This document shows, piece after piece, positions 1-7,650 of a stretch of DNA of 64,000 nucleotides. The notes below the pieces were generated by a model. It worked only from the letters and a program-made list of their open reading frames with translations, had not been told where the DNA came from and searched no databases. A program made the translations under genes and the position numbers. This stretch comes from Burkholderia seminalis DSM 23518 (GTDB lineage Bacteria > Pseudomonadota > Gammaproteobacteria > Burkholderiales > Burkholderiaceae), in the NCBI RefSeq assembly GCF_902832885.1, contig NZ_CADFDK010000001.1, positions 1-64,000 of the forward strand, given 5' to 3'. The number at the start of each line of letters is the position of its first letter. The first letter of the stretch is position 1.

Positions 1-5
1 GAGCC

Positions 6-28
6 TATCCGAACTTTTGTGTGCGAGG
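6..28 (+). repeat. IS256-type left inverted repeat
   Basis: It begins TATCCGAAC and ends GCGAGG, matching the complement of 1328-1350 at 19 of 23 bases. It lies 28 bases before the transposase start. Confidence 0.75.
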
Positions 29-56
29 CATAAACTGACGGCCAAGGAGCCACGTT

Positions 57-1316
57 ATGCCACGCAAACGTAAGGAAGAAGCGACAGTAGAACCGGGCAA
101 GGGCTTGAACCTGGACCCGGAACTCATCAAGCAACTGGTACCCGGAACGCTGGACCGGGCCACGATCAACGAGCAACTCGCGGCGCTCAAGAAGGCGATC
201 TTCGAGCGCGCCCTGGGCGGCGAACTGACCCACCACCTCGGCTACGAGAAGGGCGAAGCCAAGCCGGCGGGCGGCACGAACCATCGCAACGGCACCAGCC
301 GCAAGCGCATCGCGACCGACGACGATCTGCTCGACGTCGAGATTCCGCGCGACCGCGAAGGGACGTTCGATCCGGTGCTAATTGCCAAGGGCGAACGACG
401 CTTTACCGGCTTCGACGACAAGATCATCGCGATGTACGCACGCGGCATGAGCGTGCGGGAGATTCAGGGCTTCCTGCTGGAGATGTACGGCATCGAGGTG
501 TCGCCGGACTTCATCAGTACCGTCACTGACGCGGTGATCGACGAAGTGCGCGAGTGGCAACAGCGACCGCTCGAGCCGATGTACCCGGTCGTGTTCTTCG
601 ACGCCTTGCGCGTCAAGATCCGCGACGAAGGCGTGGTGCGCAACAAGGCGATCTACCTGGCGCTGGGCGTGCGCCGCGACGGCACGCGTGACGTGCTGGG
701 CCTCTGGATCGAGCAGACCGAGGGCGCCAAGTTCTGGCTGCGGGTGGTGAACGACCTGAAGCTGCGCGGCGTGCAGGACATCCTGATTGCCGTGGTCGAC
801 GGCCTGAAGGGCTTCCCGGAAGCGATCAACACCGTGTTCCCGGAAACGACGGTCCAGACCTGCATCGTGCATCTGATCCGCAACTCGCTGGACTTTGCGA
901 GCTGGAAAGACCGGAAGGCGGTCGCGGCAGCGCTCAAAGAGGTCTATCGGGCACCAACGGCCGAGGCGGCTGCCGTGGCGCTGGACGCGTTCGACGCCGG
1001 CGCGTGGGGCGCGAAATACCCACCGATCGCCGCATTCTGGCGGCGAGCCTGGGAGCAAGTGATTCCGTTCTACGTGTTTGCGCCGGACATCCGGAAGATC
1101 ATTTACACCACGAACGCCATTGAGTCGCTGCACATGCAGCTTCGGAAGATCATCAAGGCGCGCGGCCACTTCCCGTCGGACGAGGCCGCGCTCAAGCTGA
1201 TCTGGCTGGCGCTGCGCAACGTCGTTGCCAAGTGGACCGGCTCCCGGCACGATTGGAAGAGCGCGATGACGCAGTTTGCGCTGCTTTACCCGGAGCGATT
1301 CAACATCGGAATCTGA
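57..1316 (+). CDS. IS256-family transposase
   Basis: A 419-residue DDE transposase that cuts and joins the ends of its own element. The length is typical of the IS256 mutator-type family. The likely acidic triad is D182 (in FFDALRVK), D248 (in VVDGLKGF) and E356 (in TTNAIES). The family C-x2-H pair follows the second Asp (C269, H272). The N-terminal part holds the basic DNA-binding region, including KGERRFTGFDDKIIAMYARGMS. The frame is intact from ATG to TGA with no frameshift, so the element may be active. The terminal repeats flank it closely, leaving no room for passenger genes. Confidence 0.95.
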   Translation: MPRKRKEEATVEPGKGLNLDPELIKQLVPGTLDRATINEQLAALKKAIFERALGGELTHHLGYEKGEAKPAGGTNHRNGTSRKRIATDDDLLDVEIPRDREGTFDPVLIAKGERRFTGFDDKIIAMYARGMSVREIQGFLLEMYGIEVSPDFISTVTDAVIDEVREWQQRPLEPMYPVVFFDALRVKIRDEGVVRNKAIYLALGVRRDGTRDVLGLWIEQTEGAKFWLRVVNDLKLRGVQDILIAVVDGLKGFPEAINTVFPETTVQTCIVHLIRNSLDFASWKDRKAVAAALKEVYRAPTAEAAAVALDAFDAGAWGAKYPPIAAFWRRAWEQVIPFYVFAPDIRKIIYTTNAIESLHMQLRKIIKARGHFPSDEAALKLIWLALRNVVAKWTGSRHDWKSAMTQFALLYPERFNIGI

Positions 1317-1327
1317 GTTTTAACCCG

Positions 1328-1350
1328 CCTCACACACGAAATTCCGGATA
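1328..1350 (+). repeat. IS256-type right inverted repeat
   Basis: The complement reads TATCCGGAA...GTGTGTGAGG and pairs with 6-28 at 19 of 23 positions. It starts 11 bases after the transposase stop codon. Confidence 0.75.
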
Positions 1351-1434
1351 CCACCTGCGGCGCCCGCGCCTGGCCATGAACTCGTCCCCGAGGGCATCTA
1401 CCCTAACACCAATCCCCCTAGTGAAGAGGAATGA
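1351..1434 (+). pseudogene. 3' remnant of a phage gene cut off by the IS
   Basis: Directly after the IS right end an open frame runs without a start to a TGA at 1432-1434. The last 27 codons are Pro/Glu-rich and end in YPNTNPPSEEE, a plausible phage protein C-terminus. Its stop overlaps an ATG at 1431 (ATGA), the compact spacing expected of consecutive phage genes. I infer that the IS separated this tail from the rest of its gene, which would lie left of the window. The parent gene cannot be named; its position before the cement protein suggests a capsid or head protein. Confidence 0.6.
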
Positions 1435-1436
1435 CC

Positions 1437-1907
1437 ATGATCCTCGATGCAAGCCTTATCTTCGACACGGGCGCTGCCATCACGAGCACGACCCTCTCGA
1501 CCAACGTCATTGACCTTTCGGGCTTCCGCGATCTCGGTGTTGATGGCGGCAGGTACTCCGTTCCGAAGCTCATGTGCCTAGTCACGACCGCGTTCGTGAG
1601 CACCAACGCAACGCTGCAGGCGAGCTTCCAGGGTTCAACCGACAACAGCACGTGGACCACTTACGCATCGTCGGCTGCTGTTCCTGCGGCAGCGCTCATC
1701 GCTGGCGCGCGCCCCTTTGACCTTGACCTGCCGCGTCCGCCTGCTGGTGTCGCGTTCCCTCGTTACCTGCGTCTGCTCTATACGGTCGGCATTGGTGTGT
1801 TCAGCGCGGGCGCGGTGACCTCGACGCTGGTGCTCGGCCGCGAAGACCACGTTGTGAACGGCGCCTATCAGTCGGGCTATGCGCCCGGCTTCACGGTCAG
1901 CAATTAA
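1437..1907 (+). CDS. Bbp16-like phage capsid cement/decoration protein
   Basis: A 156-residue protein resembling the Bbp16 family of capsid cement proteins from Bordetella phage BPP-1 and related podoviruses. These small beta-rich proteins decorate or stabilise the head shell. Family-like features are the opening MILDASLIF, then STNVIDL near residue 25, an alternating beta pattern through the middle, and a Gly/Tyr-rich C-terminus. The start at 1437 was chosen because AAGAGG at 1424-1429 is correctly spaced for it, whereas the ATG at 1431 touches that site. The gene lies 18 bases before the next phage gene. Family assignment is by recollection of sequence style and is moderately secure. Confidence 0.7.
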   Translation: MILDASLIFDTGAAITSTTLSTNVIDLSGFRDLGVDGGRYSVPKLMCLVTTAFVSTNATLQASFQGSTDNSTWTTYASSAAVPAAALIAGARPFDLDLPRPPAGVAFPRYLRLLYTVGIGVFSAGAVTSTLVLGREDHVVNGAYQSGYAPGFTVSN

Positions 1908-1925
1908 CCCACGAGGAACAGAATT

Positions 1926-2519
1926 ATGACTACACCCGAGAACCGCCCGACGATCGCCGAGGCCATGTATCCGACCGTCGGCGCGCAGCCCACGGGCAAG
2001 AAGATCGAGCCCGCAACCGTCGGCATTTCGCCGCAACTTGCCAGCCAGATGGGCAAGGGTGCCTATACGGCGTACGACAAGGCGCCCCCCGAACTCGAAG
2101 AAGTTTTCTGGAACGAGCCGGCCGCTGCGTCGATTGCCGACTACGCAAACGCGTTCAACTTCGCCGGTGGCTACACGTTCGAGCGGCCCCACGAACTCGA
2201 GCAGGGCAAGAAGGCCATGCTCGCACTGGGGCTTGGCGTGACACAAGCACGCGCGGTGGCTGCCCTCTATAAACGCTCGATGAAGAGCGGCCGGGTGCCA
2301 TTCACTTCCGAAGAAGCGCGCAAGGCGATGGAAGACGCGTGGGGCGACCGGACCGACACAAATCTCGCCGAGGTCAAGGCACTGGTGAAGACGGCCGAGA
2401 ATCATTATTCAGGGATCCGTAGTTGGCTAGGTGCTGAGACGGGTCTCGGAAATGATCCTGACATGATCAAGCTCCTGCACCGTGTAGTCCAACGTCGCAA
2501 GGACCGCGGCCATGGATGA
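1926..2519 (+). CDS. Phage protein of unknown function, possible scaffold/assembly protein
   Basis: A 197-residue soluble, charged protein with no signal peptide or membrane segment. A GAGG ribosome site precedes the ATG. The C-terminal motif GLGNDPDMIKLLHRVV resembles the closing 'GNDP + hydrophobic + basic' segment seen in many phage scaffolding or head-assembly proteins. The middle (residues 85-145) is helical and Lys/Ala-rich. It sits between the cement protein and terminase small subunit and overlaps the latter by 8 bases, so it belongs to the same morphogenesis transcript. A scaffold role is inference from this motif and position; it could equally be another virion component. Confidence 0.6.
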   Translation: MTTPENRPTIAEAMYPTVGAQPTGKKIEPATVGISPQLASQMGKGAYTAYDKAPPELEEVFWNEPAAASIADYANAFNFAGGYTFERPHELEQGKKAMLALGLGVTQARAVAALYKRSMKSGRVPFTSEEARKAMEDAWGDRTDTNLAEVKALVKTAENHYSGIRSWLGAETGLGNDPDMIKLLHRVVQRRKDRGHG

Positions 2520-2940
2520 GAAGCCGCTGACCCAGAAGCAGGAAGCGTTTTGTTACGCGTACCTCGAGACCGGGAATGCTAGCGAGGCCTACCGACGCTC
2601 GTATGACGCCGAGCAGATGAAGCCCGCAACCGTCAACAGCAAGGCGCTGATTGTCTTGAGAAATCCACGTGTCGAAGCACGCTTGCAGGAGTTGCGCCGG
2701 CCCGCGATCGAGAAGGCCCAATTTACTTTGGAGTCTCATCTGGAAAAGCTGGCCGAGTTGCGTGACGCTGCAGAGAAGAAAGGCAATATTCCGGCAGCCG
2801 TAGCGGCAGAGATTGCACGTGGCAAGGCGGCAGGCATTACGAAAGATAAGCCCGAGCTCACACTCGAGGCTATCGTCTTTGCGATGATGGGTGGGGCACC
2901 GCGCCCGCCCACGGCTCTTGAGCCTGAAGAGTTGCAGTAA
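2512..2940 (+). CDS. Phage terminase small subunit (Terminase_2 family)
   Basis: A 142-residue protein that would recognise phage DNA for packaging and load the large subunit. The N-terminus has the classical Terminase_2 pattern: LTQKQEAFCYAYLETGNASEAYRRS (residues 6-30) forms the helix-turn-helix, followed by a second helical repeat with N-A-A-like residues and RNPRVEARL. The C-terminal half (residues 70-120) is helical and would mediate oligomerisation. It overlaps the preceding gene by 8 bases. Unusually, it is separated from the large subunit by a tail-spike gene rather than lying next to it. Confidence 0.9.
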   Translation: MDEKPLTQKQEAFCYAYLETGNASEAYRRSYDAEQMKPATVNSKALIVLRNPRVEARLQELRRPAIEKAQFTLESHLEKLAELRDAAEKKGNIPAAVAAEIARGKAAGITKDKPELTLEAIVFAMMGGAPRPPTALEPEELQ

Positions 2941-3038
2941 CCCTATTAACCCATCCTTCCGCGCGTAACGGCATACACCCCTACACGGCCTAAACCCGGA
3001 AACCAATCGGCTAGGAGAACTGAAATGACTACTTGACC

Positions 3039-4652
3039 ATGAATATCGGAAAATCATTGAAGCTTCTCGGCGCGTCCCTCGCGCTCGTTTCGAGCATTGC
3101 TTTCGGCACGACCTTCAGCCCCGTGTCGCTGCTCAACCCGGCCGGCTCATCGAACGGGCAGGTGATCATCTCGTCCGGCGCGTCCTCGGCCCCCGGTTGG
3201 GGGAACATCAGCGCCGCGTCGCTCGGGGCGCAAGCAGCCAATACGGTGTTGGCAAATGCAACGGGATCGAGCGCCAGCCCGACCGCATTCCCGATGCCGA
3301 GCTGCGCGACTGCTCTCCAGTGGACCAGCGCGACAGGCTTTACCTGCAATTCTTCGGGTGCGTTCACGACTCTCTCCGCCTCGACTGCAAATCCGAGCCT
3401 CCTTTACAACCAAGGTGGCACTGGAGCGGTCAATCGCACGTATCAGTCGAAGTTCCAAGAGACGATCAGCGTCAAGGACTTCGGCGCGACCGGTGGCGGT
3501 TCGGTAGATGATACTTCGGCAATCCAAGCAGCTGAGGCAGCAGCATGCAGCGCTGGCGGTGGGGTAATTTATTTTCCTCACGGGACTTATAAAGTTAATT
3601 CTTCCATTAATATCACTTGCAATAACATACATTTCGTCGGTGAAGATAGGCAAAGCACTGTTATCGCCAGTGCGTCTACCACAAACAATACGATTGCAAT
3701 CGGATCAATTGCATCCCCTGTATCCAGTATCTATATATCTCGACTATCCTTCAACCCGTCAGTCACCAAGACTAATGGAAGCGAAATTTATTCCGTAGGA
3801 AATCTTGTTGACATATCGGATATTGGGGTTAATGGAGGCTGGAATGGGGTTGCCTTTGACTCTAACGGCAACATGGTAATCAACAAGCTTTCTGATTTTT
3901 ACCTTCAGAATGGGCATGGTGTCGGCGTTATTGTCGGCACCACGAATGGTCTACTTCAGGAAGTTTATATCGATTCAGGAACTGTCACAAACTATGCAAA
4001 TGGTTTTGTGTTTGCAAACGTTTCTGGCGCATACCTAAGCAATGTTGACACCATCCTCAGCACCGGTGACGGAATTCAGCTAATCCCCGTATCTGGCGGA
4101 GAAGTTGTGTTCGTCTTCTTCGATACCGTGCTTTCCGATTCGTCTACAGGTAACGGATGGGTCTTTCAAAACAATGGTGCTCAGGCGTTAGCTTCAATTG
4201 TTTGCAATAAATGCTGGGCTGCAGCTTCCCACGGTTCAGCCGGAATGCTTTTTAATTCTGCTAATGCTCGATACCTGAATGGCATCACTATCCAGAACAG
4301 TATTATTCGGGCAAATCAACAGCACGGAATTTATCTCGAGGCGGGTAATAACATAATCCTCGACTCAAATCAAGTGTGCAATAACAGCGGCTCAAGTTCC
4401 GGTACTTATCATGGCATTGTTGTGCAGGCTGGCGTTACAAATTTCCAAATCACAAACAACGTCTCAGGATTGTGTGGATATGATGCTGCGCTGGGGGCAT
4501 CCAATAACCAAGGCTATGGGATACTAATTGCCACAGGCGCAAGTGATAAGTATGTTGTGACGGGCAACCGCGCTCCAAGCAATGTCACTGGCGGAGTTAG
4601 TGATGGTGGAACTGGCTCTAATAAGTCAGTTGCAAATAACGTCAACTTCTGA
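3039..4652 (+). CDS. Phage tail spike/fibre with pectate-lyase-type beta-helix
   Basis: A roughly 537-residue right-handed beta-helix protein, probably a receptor-binding or polysaccharide-degrading spike. The N-terminus looks like a Sec signal peptide (basic start, then LLGASLALVSSIAFG), followed by a Gly/Ser-rich segment with GQVIISSGASSAPGWG. From about residue 145 (VKDFGATGGGSVDDTSAIQAA) it has the Pectate_lyase_3 entry motif of phage spikes, then many short beta-helix turns. Base composition drops sharply from about 3560 to the end, typical of exchanged host-range modules. The strong AGGAG at 3013-3017 is spaced for a three-codon ORF at 3025-3036 (MTT-stop), which ends just before this ATG; a TTG at 3033 is an alternative start. 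The location between terminase subunits is unusual. Confidence 0.8.
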   Translation: MNIGKSLKLLGASLALVSSIAFGTTFSPVSLLNPAGSSNGQVIISSGASSAPGWGNISAASLGAQAANTVLANATGSSASPTAFPMPSCATALQWTSATGFTCNSSGAFTTLSASTANPSLLYNQGGTGAVNRTYQSKFQETISVKDFGATGGGSVDDTSAIQAAEAAACSAGGGVIYFPHGTYKVNSSINITCNNIHFVGEDRQSTVIASASTTNNTIAIGSIASPVSSIYISRLSFNPSVTKTNGSEIYSVGNLVDISDIGVNGGWNGVAFDSNGNMVINKLSDFYLQNGHGVGVIVGTTNGLLQEVYIDSGTVTNYANGFVFANVSGAYLSNVDTILSTGDGIQLIPVSGGEVVFVFFDTVLSDSSTGNGWVFQNNGAQALASIVCNKCWAAASHGSAGMLFNSANARYLNGITIQNSIIRANQQHGIYLEAGNNIILDSNQVCNNSGSSSGTYHGIVVQAGVTNFQITNNVSGLCGYDAALGASNNQGYGILIATGASDKYVVTGNRAPSNVTGGVSDGGTGSNKSVANNVNF

Positions 4653-4656
4653 TCTC

Positions 4657-6114
4657 ATGAACAGCCTCTCTCAGACATTCGCCGACTGGCACAAGAGCGT
4701 CGGGAAGTTCGCATGGAACAACTTCAAGTTCGTTCCCGACGCATGGCAGGAAGAAGTTTTTGCGGCGTGGGACCGCGGCGACCAACAGATCGCGATGTGT
4801 GCCTGTAAAGGCCCGGGTAAAACTGGCACGCTCGCGGTGCTCATGTGGCACTTCCTCGCGACCCGGCCGCATCCGAAGATCGCGGCCACATCCATTTCGG
4901 GCGACAACCTAGCGGATGGCTTGTGGACGGAGCTTTCCAAGTGGCAGCAGAAAAGCGCGTTCCTGACGGCGGCGTTCGAATGGCAGAAGACGCGCGTCAT
5001 CGCCAGGGACCACCCAGAGACCTGGTGGGCTTCGGCGCGCACGTGGAGCAGGAGCGCTGCGCCTGAGACACAGGCCGACGCGCTGGCTGGCTTGCACGCA
5101 GACTATATTCTCTTCGTCCTCGATGAAACCGGGGGTATGCCTGACGCCGTGATGGTGGCGGCCGAAGCTGCGCTGTCGTCTGGTATCGAATGCCGCATCG
5201 TGCAGGCTGGCAATCCGACGCAGTGCGAAGGTCCGCTCTGGCGGGCGTGCAACAAGGACCGTCACAAGTGGACGGTCATCAACGTCACTGGCGATCCTGA
5301 CGATCCGAAGCGCTCGCCGCGGATCAGCAAGGCATGGGCGCAAGGTCAGATCGACTCGTACGGACGCGACAATCCATGGGTGATGGCGAACGTGTTCGGC
5401 AAGTTCCCGCCGAGCTCGCCGCTTTCGTTCATTCCGATGTCGCTGGTCGAGGCTGCAGCCAAGCGCGAGGCGTCCAGCATCATCACCGATCCGCTCGTGC
5501 TGGGTGTGGACGTCGCGCGCTTCGGTGACGACGAGCAGATCATCTGCCCGCGCAAGGGTCGAGACGCCCGCACGCTGGATTGGGGATTGTTCCGCAACCT
5601 CGACACGATGCAGCTCGCCGCGCGGGTGATCGAGCGGCGCAACGAGACACGTGCGGATGCGGTGTTCGTCGATGGCGGCGGTGTGGGCGGTGGTGTGATC
5701 GATCGCATGCGCCAGCTTCGGTTCGACGTGCACGACATCCAGTTCGGCGCGAAGGCTGACCGCTCACCGATGCCTGGCGTCGAGGCGGTGAAGTACGCGA
5801 ACAAGGTGGCGGAGATGTGGGGGTCCATGAAGGAGTGGCTGAAAACTGGAGCCATCCCTGACGATCCTGCGCTGCATGCCCAGCTCACGAGCCGGCGCTA
5901 TGCGTACGTGACACGTGGCGGGCAGGATGCGATCGCACTGGAGCCGAAGGAGGAAATGAAGAAGCGCGGGCTGGCGAGCCCTGACCGAGCCGATGCGCTC
6001 GCGCTGACCTTTGCTTTCCCCGTGGCATCGTCGCGCCATTCTGGCGGAGTGCCCGGAGACTTGCGTGGGCCGTCGATGACTTCCGACTACGATCCCCTGG
6101 AGGTGGTGTGGTGA
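4657..6114 (+). CDS. Phage terminase large subunit
   Basis: A 485-residue packaging motor that hydrolyses ATP to fill the capsid and cuts concatemeric DNA. Walker A is CKGPGKTG (about residues 50-57) and Walker B is LFVLDETGG (about 152-160). The RNase H-like nuclease domain follows, with the first catalytic Asp in VLGVDVARFG (about 285) and the second in VFVDGGGVGGG (about 339). The helical SPDRADAL near residue 450 is the usual C-terminal signature. ATG 4657 was chosen because it lies 5 bases after the spike gene stop and begins just before the conserved part. It lacks a clear ribosome site, so translational reinitiation is likely; an in-frame ATG at 4582 would overlap the spike. Confidence 0.92.
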   Translation: MNSLSQTFADWHKSVGKFAWNNFKFVPDAWQEEVFAAWDRGDQQIAMCACKGPGKTGTLAVLMWHFLATRPHPKIAATSISGDNLADGLWTELSKWQQKSAFLTAAFEWQKTRVIARDHPETWWASARTWSRSAAPETQADALAGLHADYILFVLDETGGMPDAVMVAAEAALSSGIECRIVQAGNPTQCEGPLWRACNKDRHKWTVINVTGDPDDPKRSPRISKAWAQGQIDSYGRDNPWVMANVFGKFPPSSPLSFIPMSLVEAAAKREASSIITDPLVLGVDVARFGDDEQIICPRKGRDARTLDWGLFRNLDTMQLAARVIERRNETRADAVFVDGGGVGGGVIDRMRQLRFDVHDIQFGAKADRSPMPGVEAVKYANKVAEMWGSMKEWLKTGAIPDDPALHAQLTSRRYAYVTRGGQDAIALEPKEEMKKRGLASPDRADALALTFAFPVASSRHSGGVPGDLRGPSMTSDYDPLEVVW

Positions 6115-6323
6115 CAACTGCTGACCACCTCGGCCACCTCTGGCTCTCGGGGGTGCCCGGGCAGGGCCCCGCAGTGCATTGCCAATCCTGCGGATGCCGG
6201 CAGGGTAGCGAAGACTCGCAGTTCAGGTGCATGGACGTACGGGCGTCACAACAACCACGCCGGCGGATGGAGTATGAGTACCATCCGCTGCAAGCCGGAA
6301 AGCATGACCCGCTGCTGGATTGA
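6111..6323 (+). CDS. Small phage protein with Cys/His cluster, function unknown
   Basis: A 70-residue protein starting at GTG 6111, which overlaps the terminase stop (GTGA) and has CTGGAGG about 8 bases upstream, so it is probably co-translated with terminase. It contains HCQSCGCR near residue 24 and further His residues (HLGHLW, EYHPLQ), suggesting a small metal-binding module. I do not recognise the family. Position after TerL would fit a minor packaging or portal-adjacent protein, or an accessory gene. Confidence 0.5.
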   Translation: MTTADHLGHLWLSGVPGQGPAVHCQSCGCRQGSEDSQFRCMDVRASQQPRRRMEYEYHPLQAGKHDPLLD

Positions 6324-6612
6324 CTACAGACCGATGCACGCAACGATCGACGTTACAAAAAAGTAACGTTTCTGCCTCGTTGTGGCGAATTTGCAAGATC
6401 ATCGCGGCGGCTGAGAGGCTTCGGAGGGTTGATTTTCCTCGTGAGGCCCGGAATTTGCTCGAATTCTTTGGCGGCGCTATCTTGACTTGCCTCAAGGGAA
6501 AGACGATTCCTGTCGTAAATAATGACAACGGACGTCATGTCTCGGCTGTTTTTGATACCTGTGCAGACGACAGCGCAGCCTGCAACTTCATTCACTCGGA
6601 TTGGAGGCTTCC
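6324..6612. other. Phage-end intergenic stretch with a palindrome and one weak open frame
   Basis: The stretch is less GC-rich than the chromosome. A TTG-initiated frame 6320-6640 (106 codons) is open but has no ribosome site, no recognisable motif and overlaps the next gene, so I do not call it. A 7-bp inverted repeat lies at 6350-6369. No clear -10/-35 pair was found. Confidence 0.35.
6350..6369. repeat. Inverted repeat, ACGTTAC-N6-GTAACGT
   Basis: Perfect 7-bp arms (6350-6356 and 6363-6369) around six A residues, upstream of the small phage genes. It could be an operator for a phage regulator or a small hairpin; nothing in the window identifies a partner. Confidence 0.4.
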
Positions 6613-6873
6613 ATGGAGCACGATGAAACGTCATTCGTGACCGTGACAATAAGCTGGCAGAGCGGCATGTATTTCGCGAAGAGTCAGCAATTGCAAGGGC
6701 TGTTTGTATGCGCGGAGACGAACGACCAACTCTCGCAGCGGCTCGTGCAAGCGATCACCAAGCTGGTCCTCTTCTCAGAGGGGGTCAACGTTCGCGTCGC
6801 CCCTGTTCTCGAGGCTGGCGTAAGCAGCGATAAGCCTGTGGACAAGTTCGCGATTCATCGCATCGCGGCATGA
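6613..6873 (+). CDS. HicB/DUF1902-like small protein
   Basis: An 86-residue protein with the compact alpha-beta layout of HicB-like and DUF1902 proteins: VTVTISWQSGMYFAKSQQL (residues 9-27) matches the beta-strand plus 'W..G.Y.A.S..L.GL' pattern, followed by ETNDQLSQRLVQAI. ATG 6613 is preceded by GGAGG five bases upstream, which decides the start. HicB proteins are antitoxins that bind the HicA toxin, but no HicA-like gene lies beside it, and the usual C-terminal DNA-binding domain is missing. It overlaps the next gene by 4 bases (ATGA). It may be a solitary antitoxin-like or structural phage protein. Confidence 0.55.
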   Translation: MEHDETSFVTVTISWQSGMYFAKSQQLQGLFVCAETNDQLSQRLVQAITKLVLFSEGVNVRVAPVLEAGVSSDKPVDKFAIHRIAA

Positions 6874-7118
6874 ACCCGAACCGGCTCGTCTCGAACGAGG
6901 ATGTCTACCATGAGCTGCATACGTTGCGGTCGTGCAAGAGGGTGTGTGACGCCTGCGATGGTCTCGGTTTTTGGGTCACTGCCGACGGTCATTTCTTTAC
7001 CGTCCCAGAACTCGGACCTGACAAGGTATGCCCGCTGTTTGCCTTGAACGACATTCTTAAACAGGTCGATGATTGGAGCGCGGGAGCCGGAGCCGCCGCC
7101 GGGACGGGCACTGATTGA
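6870..7118 (+). CDS. Small phage protein with CxxC, function unknown
   Basis: An 82-residue protein whose ATG overlaps the preceding stop (ATGA), indicating translational coupling. It carries CKRVCDACDGLGFW (residues 22-35), a close Cys cluster resembling half of a zinc ribbon, a further Cys at about residue 54, and a low-complexity Ala/Gly tail. Not recognised. The coupling suggests it works with the HicB-like protein. Confidence 0.5.
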   Translation: MNPNRLVSNEDVYHELHTLRSCKRVCDACDGLGFWVTADGHFFTVPELGPDKVCPLFALNDILKQVDDWSAGAGAAAGTGTD

Positions 7119-7188
7119 TTGCAGCTTGCCGTCCACGCCATCCAGTATGTTGTTCGTCGACAGCGTATCGCCCCGGGAATGAGGGTTC

Positions 7189-7488
7189 ATGAAGACAGCG
7201 ATCCTTGTCATAGCGGCTGCGCTACTGGCACCTTGCGTCTCGGCGCACGCCCAAGGCATCGATCCGGACACGGCGTACTACGTTGGGCAAGAGGATCAGC
7301 GCCTGTTTGACTCGGGTAGACAATTCAACGAGAACATGCAGCGTGAAATGCAGGAAGAAAGGGCAAAGAGCGAGCGCGACACCGAGCGCCTGAACCGCGA
7401 GGCTGACGATTTCGTTCGGGAGCAGCAGCTACAGCGCCTGCGCAATGATTTGACCGAAATGCAGGCCCAGCAACTTCTACGGCAATAG
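7189..7488 (+). CDS. Small secreted coiled-coil protein, function unknown
   Basis: A 99-residue protein with a convincing Sec signal peptide (MKTAILVIAAALLAPCVSAHAQ, cleavage expected after AHA). The mature part from about residue 40 is a long highly charged helix (ENMQREMQEERAKSERDTERL...), probably a coiled coil in the periplasm. A GAGGG site precedes ATG 7189. It sits between the phage small genes and the tRNA, so it may be a phage-borne lysogenic-conversion gene or the first chromosomal gene beside the attachment site. It has no Cys lipobox, so it is not an obvious spanin. Confidence 0.6.
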   Translation: MKTAILVIAAALLAPCVSAHAQGIDPDTAYYVGQEDQRLFDSGRQFNENMQREMQEERAKSERDTERLNREADDFVREQQLQRLRNDLTEMQAQQLLRQ

Positions 7489-7614
7489 AACCGTGGTCCG
7501 CGCTAGTCGTTGGACGAACACCCCGTGTTGTTCGCCGGCAACATGGCTTACGCTGATTTGCCGGCAAGTTTCACCCCACTTGATGCCGTGTAGATACCGG
7601 TGTGGATAGAAACG

Positions 7615-7636
7615 AAAAACGGGCCGAGAGGCCCGT
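7615..7636 (-). terminator. Rho-independent terminator of tRNA-Ser
   Basis: Perfect 7-bp stem (7619-7625 with 7630-7636, GAGA loop on the plus strand). Read on the minus strand it is followed by five T residues, and it lies 15 bases beyond the tRNA 3' end. Confidence 0.8.
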
Positions 7637-7650
7637 CTTTGCTAGGGTTC

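Larger units (their letters stand above)
6..1350 (+). mobile_element. IS256-family insertion sequence, apparently complete
   Basis: One full-length transposase gene is bracketed by imperfect terminal inverted repeats. Left end 6-28 and the complement of 1328-1350 agree at 19 of 23 positions, sharing TATCCG at the tip and GTGTG plus GAGG further in. The element sits inside phage DNA: the sequence just after its right end is the tail of a phage reading frame. Only five bases precede the left repeat, so the 8-9 bp target duplication usual for this family cannot be checked here, and the exact outer end may differ by a base or two. Confidence 0.85.

Noticed and set aside
6320-6640. 106-codon TTG-initiated ORF in the phage end
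   Set aside because: No ribosome site, no recognisable domain and it overlaps the well-supported start at 6613.
6613-7118. HicAB toxin-antitoxin module
   Set aside because: Only a HicB-like protein is present; the neighbouring gene lacks the double-stranded RNA-binding HicA pattern and is a CxxC protein.
1437-7488. Diversity-generating retroelement expected in a BPP-1-like phage
   Set aside because: No reverse transcriptase, no Mtd-like C-type lectin protein and no template/variable repeat pair could be seen; the spike is a beta-helix protein.
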